64,000 nt of DNA from Acidobacteriaceae bacterium (GTDB lineage: Bacteria > Acidobacteriota > Terriglobia > Terriglobales > Acidobacteriaceae), in contig JAPWKG010000007.1 of assembly GCA_028283625.1 (NCBI GenBank), forward strand, positions 186,001 to 250,000, read 5' to 3'. Below, piece by piece: positions 25,042 to 34,204 of the stretch. The translations under genes were made by a program, and so were the position numbers. The notes beneath the pieces are model-generated. The model was not told the origin of the DNA. It saw only the letters and a list, made by a program, of their open reading frames with translations, and did no database searches. Position 1 is the stretch's first letter. Every line of letters starts with the position of its first letter.

Positions 25042-26703
25042 TTAGTGGGCATCGAGCTCTACTTTGGCCGTAACTCGCGGTGGACGCTTGAGCAATAAAA
25101 CCAACGGGATCATGCCAGCGAGCATGTAGGCAAATAGGCGGTACTGATCCATGTACGCCAAGAGGGTGGCCTGGCGCTGGAGTTGCTGGTAGAGCAGGGC
25201 GAGGCCAGCGTAGCTGGCATCCGCGGCCGAGCGTCCGGTAGCGGAGCCGAGAGCATGGGCGGTCTGCATGGCCGCTGCACTGCTGGAGGTAATGTGCGCA
25301 TCCAGGTAGGCTTGATGCGCCTGTGTGGTGCGCTGCAGAAAGGTGCTCGCGACGGCGATGCCGATGCTGCCTCCTTCGTTCCGTACCAGCGCATAGATGC
25401 CGGAGGCGTTGCCGGTCTGCTCTGCGGGCAGGAAGCGGAACATGATGGTGCTGAGGGGAACGGTGGTGAGTCCGACGCCCATGACCTGGAGTACGCGCGG
25501 CCATACAAGCTGCGATTGCTGCAGTTCAAGGTTGCCGAGCGAAAGCCACCAGGTGCCGAGCGTCAGCATGGTGATGCCGAGCGCGATCATGCGGCGGGCA
25601 TCCAGTCCGCGGCCAAGCAGCATCCCGACGATCGGCACCTCCACCATGGTGACGAGGCCGGCCGGAGAGACGGTGAAGCCGGCCGTAGTCGCGTCATAGC
25701 CGAGCAACTGCTGCATGTACTGCGGCATAAGGTACGTGGTGGCGTAGAGCGCGGTGTAAAGCGCGAGCACGATGGTGCAGCAGGTGGCGAAGTTTCGTTC
25801 CTTGAGTAGGCGCAGGTTTACAACAGGCTTGTCGGTGTGCAGCTCCCAGAAGACGGCTCCAACCAGGCAGACGCCTGCGATGATGCTGGCCCAGGTGATA
25901 AAGGTGGAGCCGAACCAGTCGAGCTCCTGTCCTTTGTCGAGCACGATTTCGAGCGAGGCCAGACCGATGGAGATCAAGGCAAGGCCTACGCCGTCGATCT
26001 TGAGTGGTTTGCCTTTCATCGCCTTGCGTGCCGCTGTCAGGTGGGGAGGATCATGCAAAACAATGCGGGTAAAAAAAGCACAGAGAAGGCCCACCGGAAT
26101 GTTGATGTAAAAAATCCAGCGCCAGGAGTAGTTATCGGTGATCCAGCCGCCCAGCGTGGGGCCGAGCACCGGTGCGCAGAGGATGGCTACGGTGTAGACC
26201 GCCATCGCCATGCCGCGCTTGTTGCCGGGAAAGGTGTCGGCAAGGATGGCTTGCACGGAGGGCTGAAGGCCGCCGCCGGCCAAACCCTGCAGTACACGGA
26301 AGGTCACCAGCAGGGCCAGCGTCGGGGCCAGACCACAGGCCGCGGAGAAGGCCGTGAAAAGAATCACGGAGCCGAGATAGAAGTTGCGGCGCCCGAGCAC
26401 GGAGGAGATCCAGCCGCTGATGGGAAGAATGATGGCGTTTGCCACCAGATAGGTGGTCAGCACCCAGGTGCTTTCGTCCTGCGAGGCAGAAAGCGAGCCA
26501 GCGATATGCGGCAGGGCTACGTTGGCAATGGAGGTATCGAGCACCTCCATGAAGGTGCCCATGGTGACGACCAGCGCAATGATCCATGGATTGAACGATG
26601 GCGCGGGGTCTGGCTTTGTCTCCAACGGAACGCCGGGTTCAAACTCGGTGGCGGAGGTGCTGAGCTCGGCTTCAGCTGCGTAAATTTCTTCTTCTGCGCT
26701 CAT
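25042..26703 (-). CDS. DHA2-family MFS multidrug transporter (EmrB/QacA-like)
   Basis: A 553-residue transporter with about 14 membrane segments; an acidic N-terminal tail of about 50 residues precedes helix 1. FMEVLDTSIANVALPHIAG, GRRNFYLG and GPTLGGWITDNYSWRWIFY identify the DHA2 family. Start chosen at ATG 26703; the frame is open upstream, but that stretch has no coding character. A paralogue lies at 2124-3704. It may be co-transcribed with the TetR gene downstream. No EmrA-like adaptor is present, so it may act alone or share an adaptor. Confidence 0.9.
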   Translation of the reverse strand: MSAEEEIYAAEAELSTSATEFEPGVPLETKPDPAPSFNPWIIALVVTMGTFMEVLDTSIANVALPHIAGSLSASQDESTWVLTTYLVANAIILPISGWISSVLGRRNFYLGSVILFTAFSAACGLAPTLALLVTFRVLQGLAGGGLQPSVQAILADTFPGNKRGMAMAVYTVAILCAPVLGPTLGGWITDNYSWRWIFYINIPVGLLCAFFTRIVLHDPPHLTAARKAMKGKPLKIDGVGLALISIGLASLEIVLDKGQELDWFGSTFITWASIIAGVCLVGAVFWELHTDKPVVNLRLLKERNFATCCTIVLALYTALYATTYLMPQYMQQLLGYDATTAGFTVSPAGLVTMVEVPIVGMLLGRGLDARRMIALGITMLTLGTWWLSLGNLELQQSQLVWPRVLQVMGVGLTTVPLSTIMFRFLPAEQTGNASGIYALVRNEGGSIGIAVASTFLQRTTQAHQAYLDAHITSSSAAAMQTAHALGSATGRSAADASYAGLALLYQQLQRQATLLAYMDQYRLFAYMLAGMIPLVLLLKRPPRVTAKVELDAH

Positions 26704-27390
26704 GGACTCAAACAGACGGGGGTGACGGACGACAAGGCCCAGGGTGATTCGTTGGCTTGACGCAAGGGCAAGCGGAGGGAGTGAAGCGCGAAGAGACGTC
26801 GTTGGAGGGCGCGTTTGAAGCAGGGGGGAGCCGTCAAAGCAGGCAATCACCCTGGAAGACACGCTAAAGGAGGAACAACAATCTAGGCTTCTCCCGTTAT
26901 AGATGCACGAGGGAGGGCGCCGGTCGCGAAAGACGTGATGGCGTGGCCGCAAGGGCGCTGCGGAGAGCGTTGTCTGGCTGGGCAAATGGGTGGAGCGGGC
27001 AAACGGGTGCAGCAATGGATGCCTTCGCAAAGAGAGTTTGCGTTGTGAAATGCGACGTATTGCCGGAGGTACATGGCAGAAGCTACAAGGGGTTGCCGTC
27101 TACAATGAAGACGTGAAAACGGCACAAATCAGGAGAGACGTTCAGGGCGAAGTGTTCTGGAATGAGCGCACCGTTGCGCGGTTTCTGTTTGTGCTTCCTG
27201 CCCGGGGAGGCTTGTTCTTCTCACCGATTGCGCCACGATCACGGGTGCGCGCGGCGGTAGGGCAAACGGTGCAGGAGGATCGGCCGCGCGGGTGCAGCCG
27301 CTCTCGTTTACCCAGGAAAAGATATGCGCTGCAACGCGGGTGGCGTGCTGCGCGTGCGGATTCCCTTTGATCTGGATGGAGGTGTGCTTC
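26704..27390. other. Divergent intergenic region, MFS / metal RND operon
   Basis: About 690 bases with no supported gene. Open frames here have no family resemblance. A strong ribosome-binding-like AAAGGAGGAACAACA at about 26870 is not followed by a start codon. TACAAT near 27100 is a possible -10 element for the downstream operon, without a good -35. Confidence 0.4.
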
Positions 27391-28710
27391 GTGCACAGGT
27401 CCTTGTCGTTTGTGTCTTTGTCGTTTGTATCTTTCTTTACCTGCGTTGTGTTCGCGGGTGCGCAGGCAACCGCACCACCGGCTCCTCAGCCTGTGCAGTT
27501 GCCGATCACGATTACGGCCGCAGCGGCTCCGGGAGGACCGGTTCCGCTGTCGCTGGCGCAGGTGTTGGAGCTTTCGCATCGAGCCAATCCCTCGCTGCTC
27601 TCGGCGGCTCAGCATCTTGCGGCGGTGAAGGCGGGAGAGACGACGGCGGGTCTGCGTCAGAATCCGACCGCCGTTCTTGGCGGACAGATGCTGACCCTGA
27701 GTCCAAGCGACCCCAATGGTCCTGACTTCTATCAGGCAGGCGTGCAGCGCCTTTTCGAGCGCGGGAACAAACGGGGCCTGCGGTTGGAAAATGCGCGTTC
27801 AACGACGTTGCTGACCAGCGAGCAGTTGGCCGATCAGCAGCGTCAGAATGATCTGGCCGTACGGCAGGCGTTTTCTCGCATGTTGTATGCGCAGGCAGCG
27901 CTCGGGATTTCGCAGCAAAACCTGGAGGGCTACCAGAAGACGGTTGACCTGATGAAGGTGCGGCTGAACGCGGGCGATATCGACCAGACGGACTTTGATC
28001 GCGTGGAGTTGCAGCTGGTTGGGTTCCAGAGTGATCTGGATAATGCACATCTGACGTTGCAGCAGGGCAGCATCGCGCTGCAGTCGCTGCTGGGGATCGC
28101 GTCGCCGTCTGAGAGCTTTGCGATTACGGGCACGCTGCATCCCTCACCGGTGGCGTACTCCCAGGAGGAGCTGCGGACGCTGGCGCTGGCGAATCGTCCT
28201 GACCTGAAGGCTGCGCAGGCGCAGATGGAAGCCAATACCTCGGCTTTGAAGCTCGCGCAGGCGAATGGAACGGCGGATCCGACGGTGGAGGCTGAGTACG
28301 AACGCAGCGGTAATGCCAACACGATGGGCGGAAGCATCAACATCCCTCTGCGGCTCTTTGATCGCAATCAGGGAGAGAAGGAACGTGCACGCTATGAGCT
28401 GGAGAGCAGCCGCCTGGCCATTACCGCTGCACGAAATCAGGTGCTCTCGGATGTGGACAGCGCCTGGGCCGGTTATCAGACCGCGCTGGTGCAGGATGGC
28501 CGTTACCGCGACAAGTATCTGGCCGAAGCCGCGCACGTCCGCGACAATCTTGAGTTTAGCTATCGGCACGGAAACGCAACGCTGCTGGATTATCTGAGCG
28601 CGCTTTCTGACTATCGGCAGGTAAACCTTGCTGCCCTGAACGCCAACCTGCAACTGCTGCTTGCCGTTGAACAGCTTGCTACCGCCGCACATACGGAGAT
28701 GGCTCCATGA
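27391..28710 (+). CDS. TolC-family outer membrane factor (CzcC/CusC-like)
   Basis: The outer membrane channel of a metal-type RND pump. GTG 27391 is preferred because GGAGG lies 8 bases upstream; ATG 27376 is the alternative. The signal peptide is encoded partly by a 15-bp tandem repeat (27403-27432). The mature protein has the CzcC pattern: LSLAQVLELSHRANPSLLSA near the N-terminus, GVQRLFERGNKRGLR, then a second repeat with LALANRPDLKAAQAQMEANT and SINIPLRLFDRNQGEKERAR. Its stop overlaps the adaptor start by 4 bases, so it is the first gene of a CBA operon. Confidence 0.92.
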   Translation: MHRSLSFVSLSFVSFFTCVVFAGAQATAPPAPQPVQLPITITAAAAPGGPVPLSLAQVLELSHRANPSLLSAAQHLAAVKAGETTAGLRQNPTAVLGGQMLTLSPSDPNGPDFYQAGVQRLFERGNKRGLRLENARSTTLLTSEQLADQQRQNDLAVRQAFSRMLYAQAALGISQQNLEGYQKTVDLMKVRLNAGDIDQTDFDRVELQLVGFQSDLDNAHLTLQQGSIALQSLLGIASPSESFAITGTLHPSPVAYSQEELRTLALANRPDLKAAQAQMEANTSALKLAQANGTADPTVEAEYERSGNANTMGGSINIPLRLFDRNQGEKERARYELESSRLAITAARNQVLSDVDSAWAGYQTALVQDGRYRDKYLAEAAHVRDNLEFSYRHGNATLLDYLSALSDYRQVNLAALNANLQLLLAVEQLATAAHTEMAP

Positions 28711-29792
28711 AGGTTCTTTTCAAATCACTAGGGATTGCTGGATTGGCTTCCGCCGTTACACTGAGCGGCTGCAAGCACCAACCGGCCAAAGAAGATGCGG
28801 TTGAACAGCCGACGAAAAATATCCAGGTTTCCGCGGTGCATGTGCAGTCCGTGGATGATTCGCTGAACCTTCCGGGACGCGTGGAAGCGGATCCTGACAA
28901 ACTAGTGCACATCTATGCGCCGCTGAGCGGGCGTTTGCTGAACATGACCCTGGTGCCGGGCCAGGAGGTTCGCAAGGGCCAGGTCGTGGCAACGTTGCAG
29001 AGCGGCGATGTGGCGCAGGCTCGCTCGGACTTTGAGAAGGCGAAGATCGAAACGATTCGTGCTGATCATGCGCTTGAGCGCGGCAAGTTGCTGGCTTCGC
29101 ATGAGGTGATGTCGCAGTCCGATCTGCAGGAGTTGCAGGCCACGGACGAGTCTGCGCACGCCGAACAGGAGCGTGCCCGTCAGCGCGTGCATGAGCTCGG
29201 CTTCTCGGAGAACGGAACTTCGGATATTGCACCGGTTACTTCTCCGATCACGGGCACGGTGCTGGATATCGGTACAGCGTCCGGAGAGATGCAGCGCTCG
29301 CTGGAGACGACCAACGGCATTGCTACGGTAGCCAATCTGGATCAGGTTTGGGTGACGGGCGACGTCTACGAACAGGATCTGCACAGGATTCATCTGCATG
29401 ACGCCGTGACGATCAGCTTTAGCGCGTATCCGGGGCAGAGCTTTACGGGCACGGTGGCAAACGTGGGTGACTCCTTCGATCCTTCCACGCACGCGGTGAA
29501 GGTGCGTGTCGTTCTGTCGAACCCGGGGCACAAGCTGAAGCCTTCCATGTTTGCCACGCTGAAGGTCGCTCAGCCCGTGCAGCAGAAGATCATGCTGCCG
29601 GTTGCGGCTGTTCTGCATGATGGCGATCAGACGGTGGTCTATGTTCCGTCGGGCGATGGAAAGTATGTGACGCACCCGGTTACGGTGGGTGCCACGACCG
29701 GCGACCATATTGAGATCACTTCAGGCCTGAAGGATGGCGATCAGGTTGTCACGCAGGGCGCAGCCTTTCTGCGCGAGCCCTCAGGAGACTAA
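28707..29792 (+). CDS. RND efflux periplasmic adaptor (CzcB-like lipoprotein)
   Basis: A 361-residue membrane fusion protein. The lipoprotein signal ends with VTLSGC. LPGRVEADPDKLVHIYAPLS and the next residues are the N-terminal barrel of CzcB-type adaptors. The coiled-coil part is short, the lipoyl segment reads APVTSPITGTVLDIG, and a C-terminal barrel follows (VYVPSGDGKYVTHPVTVG). No His-rich metal-binding tail is present. ATGA overlap with the outer membrane factor and a 3-base gap to the permease show tight coupling. Confidence 0.92.
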   Translation: MKVLFKSLGIAGLASAVTLSGCKHQPAKEDAVEQPTKNIQVSAVHVQSVDDSLNLPGRVEADPDKLVHIYAPLSGRLLNMTLVPGQEVRKGQVVATLQSGDVAQARSDFEKAKIETIRADHALERGKLLASHEVMSQSDLQELQATDESAHAEQERARQRVHELGFSENGTSDIAPVTSPITGTVLDIGTASGEMQRSLETTNGIATVANLDQVWVTGDVYEQDLHRIHLHDAVTISFSAYPGQSFTGTVANVGDSFDPSTHAVKVRVVLSNPGHKLKPSMFATLKVAQPVQQKIMLPVAAVLHDGDQTVVYVPSGDGKYVTHPVTVGATTGDHIEITSGLKDGDQVVTQGAAFLREPSGD

Positions 29793-29795
29793 CTC

Positions 29796-32700
29796 GTGAA
29801 CGCACTGCTGCAGACCTTTCTTCGTTATCGGGTGGTGTTGCTGATTCTTCTTGTCGCTGGACTGGCGGCTGGAGTCTTCGGCGCCCTGAAGCTGGATATT
29901 GAAGCGTACCCTGATCCCTCTCCTCCTCTGGTAGAGATCATTACGCAAAACCCATCTTGGTCTGCTGAAGAAATGGAGCAGCAGGTTACCGCTCCCATTG
30001 AGATGACGCTGAATGGCACGCCTGCGCTGGAGCAGGTACGCTCCATCAGCATCTTCGGCCTGAGCGACGTGAAGCTGTACTTCCGCTTTTCGAGCGATCT
30101 GTTTCACGACCGCCAGGAAGTGCTGGATCGCCTGCAGACGTTGCAGCTACCCAACGGATTGCAGCCACAGCTTTCGCCGTGGTCGCCGATCGGAGAGATC
30201 TACCGCTATCAGCTCACCGGCCCTTACTCGCTGAACGATCTGAAGGCGACGCAGGACTGGCTGGTACGTCGTGAGCTGAAGCAGGTTCCGGGCATCATTG
30301 ACATCACCACCTTTGGTGGCACGACCAAGCAGTACCAGATCGAGCCTGATCCAGCGAAGCTGCTGGCCTATGGTGTGACGTTGCCGCAAGTGATTAGCGC
30401 GGTGCAGAACAGCAACGCGAACGCAGGCGGCAACTACATGACAATGGGCGAGCAGAATATCAATGTTCGCTCGATCGGGCTGTTGTCGAGCCTGAGCGAT
30501 ATTGGCAATGTCGTTGTCGCGTCCAAAAACGGTACGCCGGTGCTGGTCCGCGATGTGGCGCAGGTGAAGGAAGGCTATCAGCCGCGTCTGGGCAAGATCG
30601 GCCGCAATGACCAGAAGGACATTGTGGAAGGCATTGTTTTGCTTCAAAAGGGCGAGGAAAGCTTGCCTGCTCTGAGCGGGCTCAAAAAGAAGCTAGATGA
30701 TCTGAACAATGGCACGCTGTTGCCGCCGGGCATGCACATCAGCACGATCTATGACCGCACGCATCTGATCGATCAGACAACGCATACGGTCAAGCATGTC
30801 ATCATCACCGGTCTGGCACTGGTGACTCTGATTTTGCTGCTGATGCTGGGCGATGTACGCACTACGCTGATTGCTGCGGCGACCATTCCGTTCGCGGTAC
30901 TGTTTGCCTTCTCGATGATGGTGCTTACGGGGCGCTCAGCCAACCTGATCTCGATTGGGGCAATTGACTTCGGCATTCTTGTCGATGCGTCAATCGTGGT
31001 GCTGGAGAACGTCTTCCGGCGTCTCTCCCGCCGTAAGCCGGGTGAGGAAGCTGGGCCCGCCATCATTCGCGGTGTTGGAGATGCAGCGCGTCCCGTACTC
31101 TTTTCCACGTTGATTATTCTGGTGGCGTTCATCCCCTTGTTCACCATGCAGGGCGTACCGGGCAAGATCTTTTCCCCGATGTCGGAGACCTATGGCTTTG
31201 CGCTCATCGGTGCGTTGATCTTTGCGGTGGTCTTTGCTCCGGTGTTGAGCGATGTGCTGGCACCGAAGGCGGCTGCAGCGAATGAAAGCAGCTCGCCGGC
31301 CCAGGAAGGAACTCCGCTCAGCCGCTTCTTTGCACGCCACTACAAGCGCATGCTGGATTTCACGCTGCAACACTCCAGCGTGGTTTGGATCACGGCAGCA
31401 GTGGGCATTGTGGCTGCGGGGCTTATTTTCTCCTTCGCTATCGGTGGGGAATTTATGCCGCCTTTGGAAGAAGGCAACATGTGGATTCGTGCCACGTTGC
31501 CGCAGGATATTTCGTTTGAAAAAGCGGCAGGATTTTCCGATCAGATTCGTGACGAGATTCGCGCTTTCCCCGAGGTAACGCAGGTGGTCTCTCAGGTCGG
31601 CCGGCCGGATGACGGTACGGACGTGACGACCTTCAACAACGTTGAGTTTGGCGTCAACCTGAAGCCTGTCGATCAGTGGCCTGCGGAGACGCATGGCGAT
31701 AAGGATGTGCTGATCGAGCAGATGCAGAAGCGCTTTGCGAAGTATCCGGGAACGGTCTTCGGCTTCTCGCAGACGATTCAGGACAACGTGGAAGAGGCGA
31801 TGAGCGGCGTCAAGGGTGAGAACTCGGTGAAGCTCTTCGGTGACGACCTCGGTGAGTTGACGCGTGTTGCGGACCAGATGGTGAGCGTGATGAGCACGGT
31901 GCCGGGTGTGGCCGATGCGGGTGTCTTCAAGGTCAACGGTCAGCCAAACCTGGTGATTCGCCTGAATCGTGCCAGTGCAGCGCGCTATGGGATTGCTCCG
32001 GCGGATGTGAATGCTGCTATTCAGGCCGCGGTCGGGGGCGCGGCTATCTCCGAGATGGTTGAAGGGGATCGTCGTTTTGACATCACCGTGCGTTACCCCG
32101 ATGCGGATCGCAACGATCCGGATGCGGTTGGCAGGATACAGTTGCCGACGCCGGATGGTGGGCGTGTTTCTTTATCGCAGGTTGCCGATATCGGTGTTCA
32201 TGAAGGCAGCTTCATGATCTACCGCGAAGGTGGGCGTCGCTACATCCCCATCAAGTTCAGCGTGCGCGGACGTGATCTTGCCGCAACGATTGAAGATCTG
32301 CAGCACCAGCTGAAGAAAAAGGTAGCTATGCCCGCGGGATACACCTACACCTGGGCTGGTGAGTTTGATTCTCTGCGGAAGGAGCAGCAGCGCCTGGCGG
32401 TTGTCATCCCAATCAGTCTGGTGGTGATTTTCATCCTGCTGTATCTGCAGTTCCAGCGTTGGACGGATGCCATCATTGTCCTGATCTCGCTCCCGTTCTG
32501 CGCAATTGGCGGCATTCTTGCACTGCTGATCACGCATACGGCGTTCAGCATCTCGGCGGCGGTGGGCTTTACCTCGCTTACCGGCGTGGCGACGCTGGCG
32601 CTTGTGGTCTTCCTGAGCGGCATTCGTCAGCATCAGCGCAATCATCCTGGGCCGGGCGCACTACGTGAAGGTGCTCTGGATGAGCTGCGTCCTGTCCTCA

Positions 32701-32897
32701 TGGCGTGCATGTCCGCAGGGTTGGGGTTGCTGCCGGCGGCCATCATGAACGGCATCGGCGCTCAGGCGCAGCAGCCGCTGGCGCGCGTGGTGGTGGGTGG
32801 CATGGTCACGACGGTGCTGGCGGTGGTCTTTCTCGTGCCGGAGCTCGTGCAGCGCCTCCCGAAGTTGTCGAGTGAGGAAGAAAACACAACGCACTAA
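29796..32897 (+). CDS. Heavy-metal RND efflux permease (CzcA/CusA, HME type)
   Basis: A 1033-residue inner membrane exporter, GTG start with AGGAG upstream. In helix 4 it has DFGILVDASIVVLENVFRR, the DFG-D-E motif of heavy-metal RND pumps, which separates them from drug pumps. EAYPDPSPPLVEIITQNPSW and IEMTLNGTPALEQVRSIS match the CzcA N-terminal porter region. The exported ion (Co/Zn/Cd, Ni or Cu/Ag) cannot be decided by reading. It closes the operon; a terminator follows. No metal-sensing regulator lies beside it. Confidence 0.93.
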   Translation: MNALLQTFLRYRVVLLILLVAGLAAGVFGALKLDIEAYPDPSPPLVEIITQNPSWSAEEMEQQVTAPIEMTLNGTPALEQVRSISIFGLSDVKLYFRFSSDLFHDRQEVLDRLQTLQLPNGLQPQLSPWSPIGEIYRYQLTGPYSLNDLKATQDWLVRRELKQVPGIIDITTFGGTTKQYQIEPDPAKLLAYGVTLPQVISAVQNSNANAGGNYMTMGEQNINVRSIGLLSSLSDIGNVVVASKNGTPVLVRDVAQVKEGYQPRLGKIGRNDQKDIVEGIVLLQKGEESLPALSGLKKKLDDLNNGTLLPPGMHISTIYDRTHLIDQTTHTVKHVIITGLALVTLILLLMLGDVRTTLIAAATIPFAVLFAFSMMVLTGRSANLISIGAIDFGILVDASIVVLENVFRRLSRRKPGEEAGPAIIRGVGDAARPVLFSTLIILVAFIPLFTMQGVPGKIFSPMSETYGFALIGALIFAVVFAPVLSDVLAPKAAAANESSSPAQEGTPLSRFFARHYKRMLDFTLQHSSVVWITAAVGIVAAGLIFSFAIGGEFMPPLEEGNMWIRATLPQDISFEKAAGFSDQIRDEIRAFPEVTQVVSQVGRPDDGTDVTTFNNVEFGVNLKPVDQWPAETHGDKDVLIEQMQKRFAKYPGTVFGFSQTIQDNVEEAMSGVKGENSVKLFGDDLGELTRVADQMVSVMSTVPGVADAGVFKVNGQPNLVIRLNRASAARYGIAPADVNAAIQAAVGGAAISEMVEGDRRFDITVRYPDADRNDPDAVGRIQLPTPDGGRVSLSQVADIGVHEGSFMIYREGGRRYIPIKFSVRGRDLAATIEDLQHQLKKKVAMPAGYTYTWAGEFDSLRKEQQRLAVVIPISLVVIFILLYLQFQRWTDAIIVLISLPFCAIGGILALLITHTAFSISAAVGFTSLTGVATLALVVFLSGIRQHQRNHPGPGALREGALDELRPVLMACMSAGLGLLPAAIMNGIGAQAQQPLARVVVGGMVTTVLAVVFLVPELVQRLPKLSSEEENTTH

Positions 32898-32921
32898 ACG
32901 TTCAGCACACAAGAAAAATGT

Positions 32922-32961
32922 GGGGAGCATCTGTCGAACAAGACGATGCTCCCCGTTTTTT
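32922..32961 (+). terminator. Terminator after the metal RND operon
   Basis: GGGGAGCATC (32922-32931) pairs with GATGCTCCCC (32945-32954), followed by GTTTTTT. It also lies just beyond the stop of the convergent LacI gene. Confidence 0.88.
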
Positions 32962-32982
32962 CTTGAAGCGGTTGAAGGTGTT

Positions 32983-34029
32983 TCAGGATCGGGTGGCGCG
33001 CAGCTTGCGCGCCGGAGCGCTGGATTCACGCACCACCAGGGTCGGTTCGTGGACCACGCAGCTGGGCTGCTTCTGTTCCGGATGCTGCAAGGTGCGGATC
33101 AGCATCTCGGCTGCTGAGTGTCCCATCTGCCAGAGAGGCTGCTGCACGGTGGTGAGGCTCGGAGAGAAGAAGCTGGCGTGAGCGATATTGTCAAAGCCGA
33201 TGACGGAGATGTCTTCGGGAACACGCAGGCCTGCGTCGCGCACGGCACGAATCGCGCCCATGGCTGCGGTGTCATTGAAGCAGACGATGGCGGTGAAATT
33301 TCGCGTTTTACGCAGCAGAGTTGTGACGGGATCGTAGCCGATATCTGGTGTCCAGCGGGTGCTGTCGAGTGTAATTTGCAGCTCTGGATACATGGGGAGA
33401 TGATGCGCTTTCATGCTCGCGGCGAAGGCCTTGCGGCGAAGGATTGTGTCTTGTGACCAACTCTGTCCGTGCAGAAAGGCGATGCGCTTGTGGCCTAGCT
33501 GATGCAGGTGCTCGACCACGATCTGCGCGGCTCTCTGGTGGTTGAGTATGACGGTGGGCGGCGCTCCTTTGCGATGCGAACCGGAGATGGACACTACCGG
33601 AAGCGTGCAATCGGGCGGAGGGTCGCTGTTGAGCAGCAGAAGGCCATCCACGCCGCGCTCCTCAAGCATCTGCGGATAGCGTTTTAGTAGCTCCGGCTTC
33701 CAGTAATGCGAGACGGTGAAGTAGAAGTAACCGGCGTTGAGCAGGTAGCTTTCCGCCCCGGACATCAGCAAGGTGAAGTAGCCATCCGAAAACTCGGGCA
33801 CGATGATGCCGATGGACATGGACTCACTGCGACGCAGCGAGCGGGCCATGTGATGCGCCCGATAGCCCAGCCGCTTTGCTGCCTGCTGTATACGCTTTCT
33901 CGTCTTTTCCGGGATAGCTTCGGCTGCCTGTGAGCCGCTCATGACAACCGAAACAGTCGTTTTGGAGAGGCCGAGATGCTGTGCCAGATCTCGTAAGGTG
34001 ATGCGTCCCGAAGGTGTGGAGGTCTTCAT
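32983..34029 (-). CDS. LacI-family transcriptional regulator
   Basis: A 348-residue sugar-responsive repressor. The N-terminal HTH (ITLRDLAQHLGLSKTTVSVV) and hinge helix (IQQAAKRLGYRAHHMARSLR) are followed by a type I periplasmic-binding-like sensor with SIGIIVPEFSDGYFTLLMSG and DISVIGFDNIAHASFFSPSL. It is divergent from the TonB receptor of a hemicellulose locus. Two palindromes of LacI type lie between the genes (34119-34149), downstream of the receptor promoter. It is therefore the likely local repressor of that locus; the inducer is probably a released sugar or oligosaccharide (inference). Confidence 0.92.
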   Translation of the reverse strand: MKTSTPSGRITLRDLAQHLGLSKTTVSVVMSGSQAAEAIPEKTRKRIQQAAKRLGYRAHHMARSLRRSESMSIGIIVPEFSDGYFTLLMSGAESYLLNAGYFYFTVSHYWKPELLKRYPQMLEERGVDGLLLLNSDPPPDCTLPVVSISGSHRKGAPPTVILNHQRAAQIVVEHLHQLGHKRIAFLHGQSWSQDTILRRKAFAASMKAHHLPMYPELQITLDSTRWTPDIGYDPVTTLLRKTRNFTAIVCFNDTAAMGAIRAVRDAGLRVPEDISVIGFDNIAHASFFSPSLTTVQQPLWQMGHSAAEMLIRTLQHPEQKQPSCVVHEPTLVVRESSAPARKLRATRS

Positions 34030-34074
34030 GCGAAGACTGTTCTATCACGTTTTTGTTTTTCTCGAAGTTGTTGC

Positions 34075-34104
34075 TTGACAGTCTCAATGCAACCGGCATA
34101 GGTT
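34075..34104 (+). promoter_or_regulatory. Sigma-70-type promoter of the TonB receptor
   Basis: TTGACA at 34075-34080 and TAGGTT at 34099-34104 are spaced by 18 bases. Transcription would start near 34111, leaving a leader of about 94 bases before ATG 34205. Confidence 0.75.
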
Positions 34105-34118
34105 GTTGGGCGCTCACA

Positions 34119-34149
34119 GAACCGGTTCCGTAACAGAATCGGTTCTGTT
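34119..34149. promoter_or_regulatory. Two putative LacI operators
   Basis: GAACCGGTTC (34119-34128) is a perfect palindrome and AACAGAATCGGTTCTGTT (34132-34149) is a near-perfect 18-bp palindrome. They share the GGTTC half and lie just downstream of the expected start site, where bound repressor would block initiation or elongation. Confidence 0.65.
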
Positions 34150-34204
34150 GGTTTCGCGAACGAGCGGCCCTGGCCGTCTTGGTTTGCTTTCTGGGAGGCA
34201 GGGA

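Noticed and set aside
26860-26890. AAAGGAGGAACAACA resembling a strong ribosome binding site
   Set aside because: It is followed by ATC TAG, with no start codon at a useful distance, so no gene is supported.
26990-27370. Open frame of 126 codons before the CzcC-like gene
   Set aside because: No family resemblance, Arg-rich composition at the end and no ribosome binding site. The region is better seen as non-coding.
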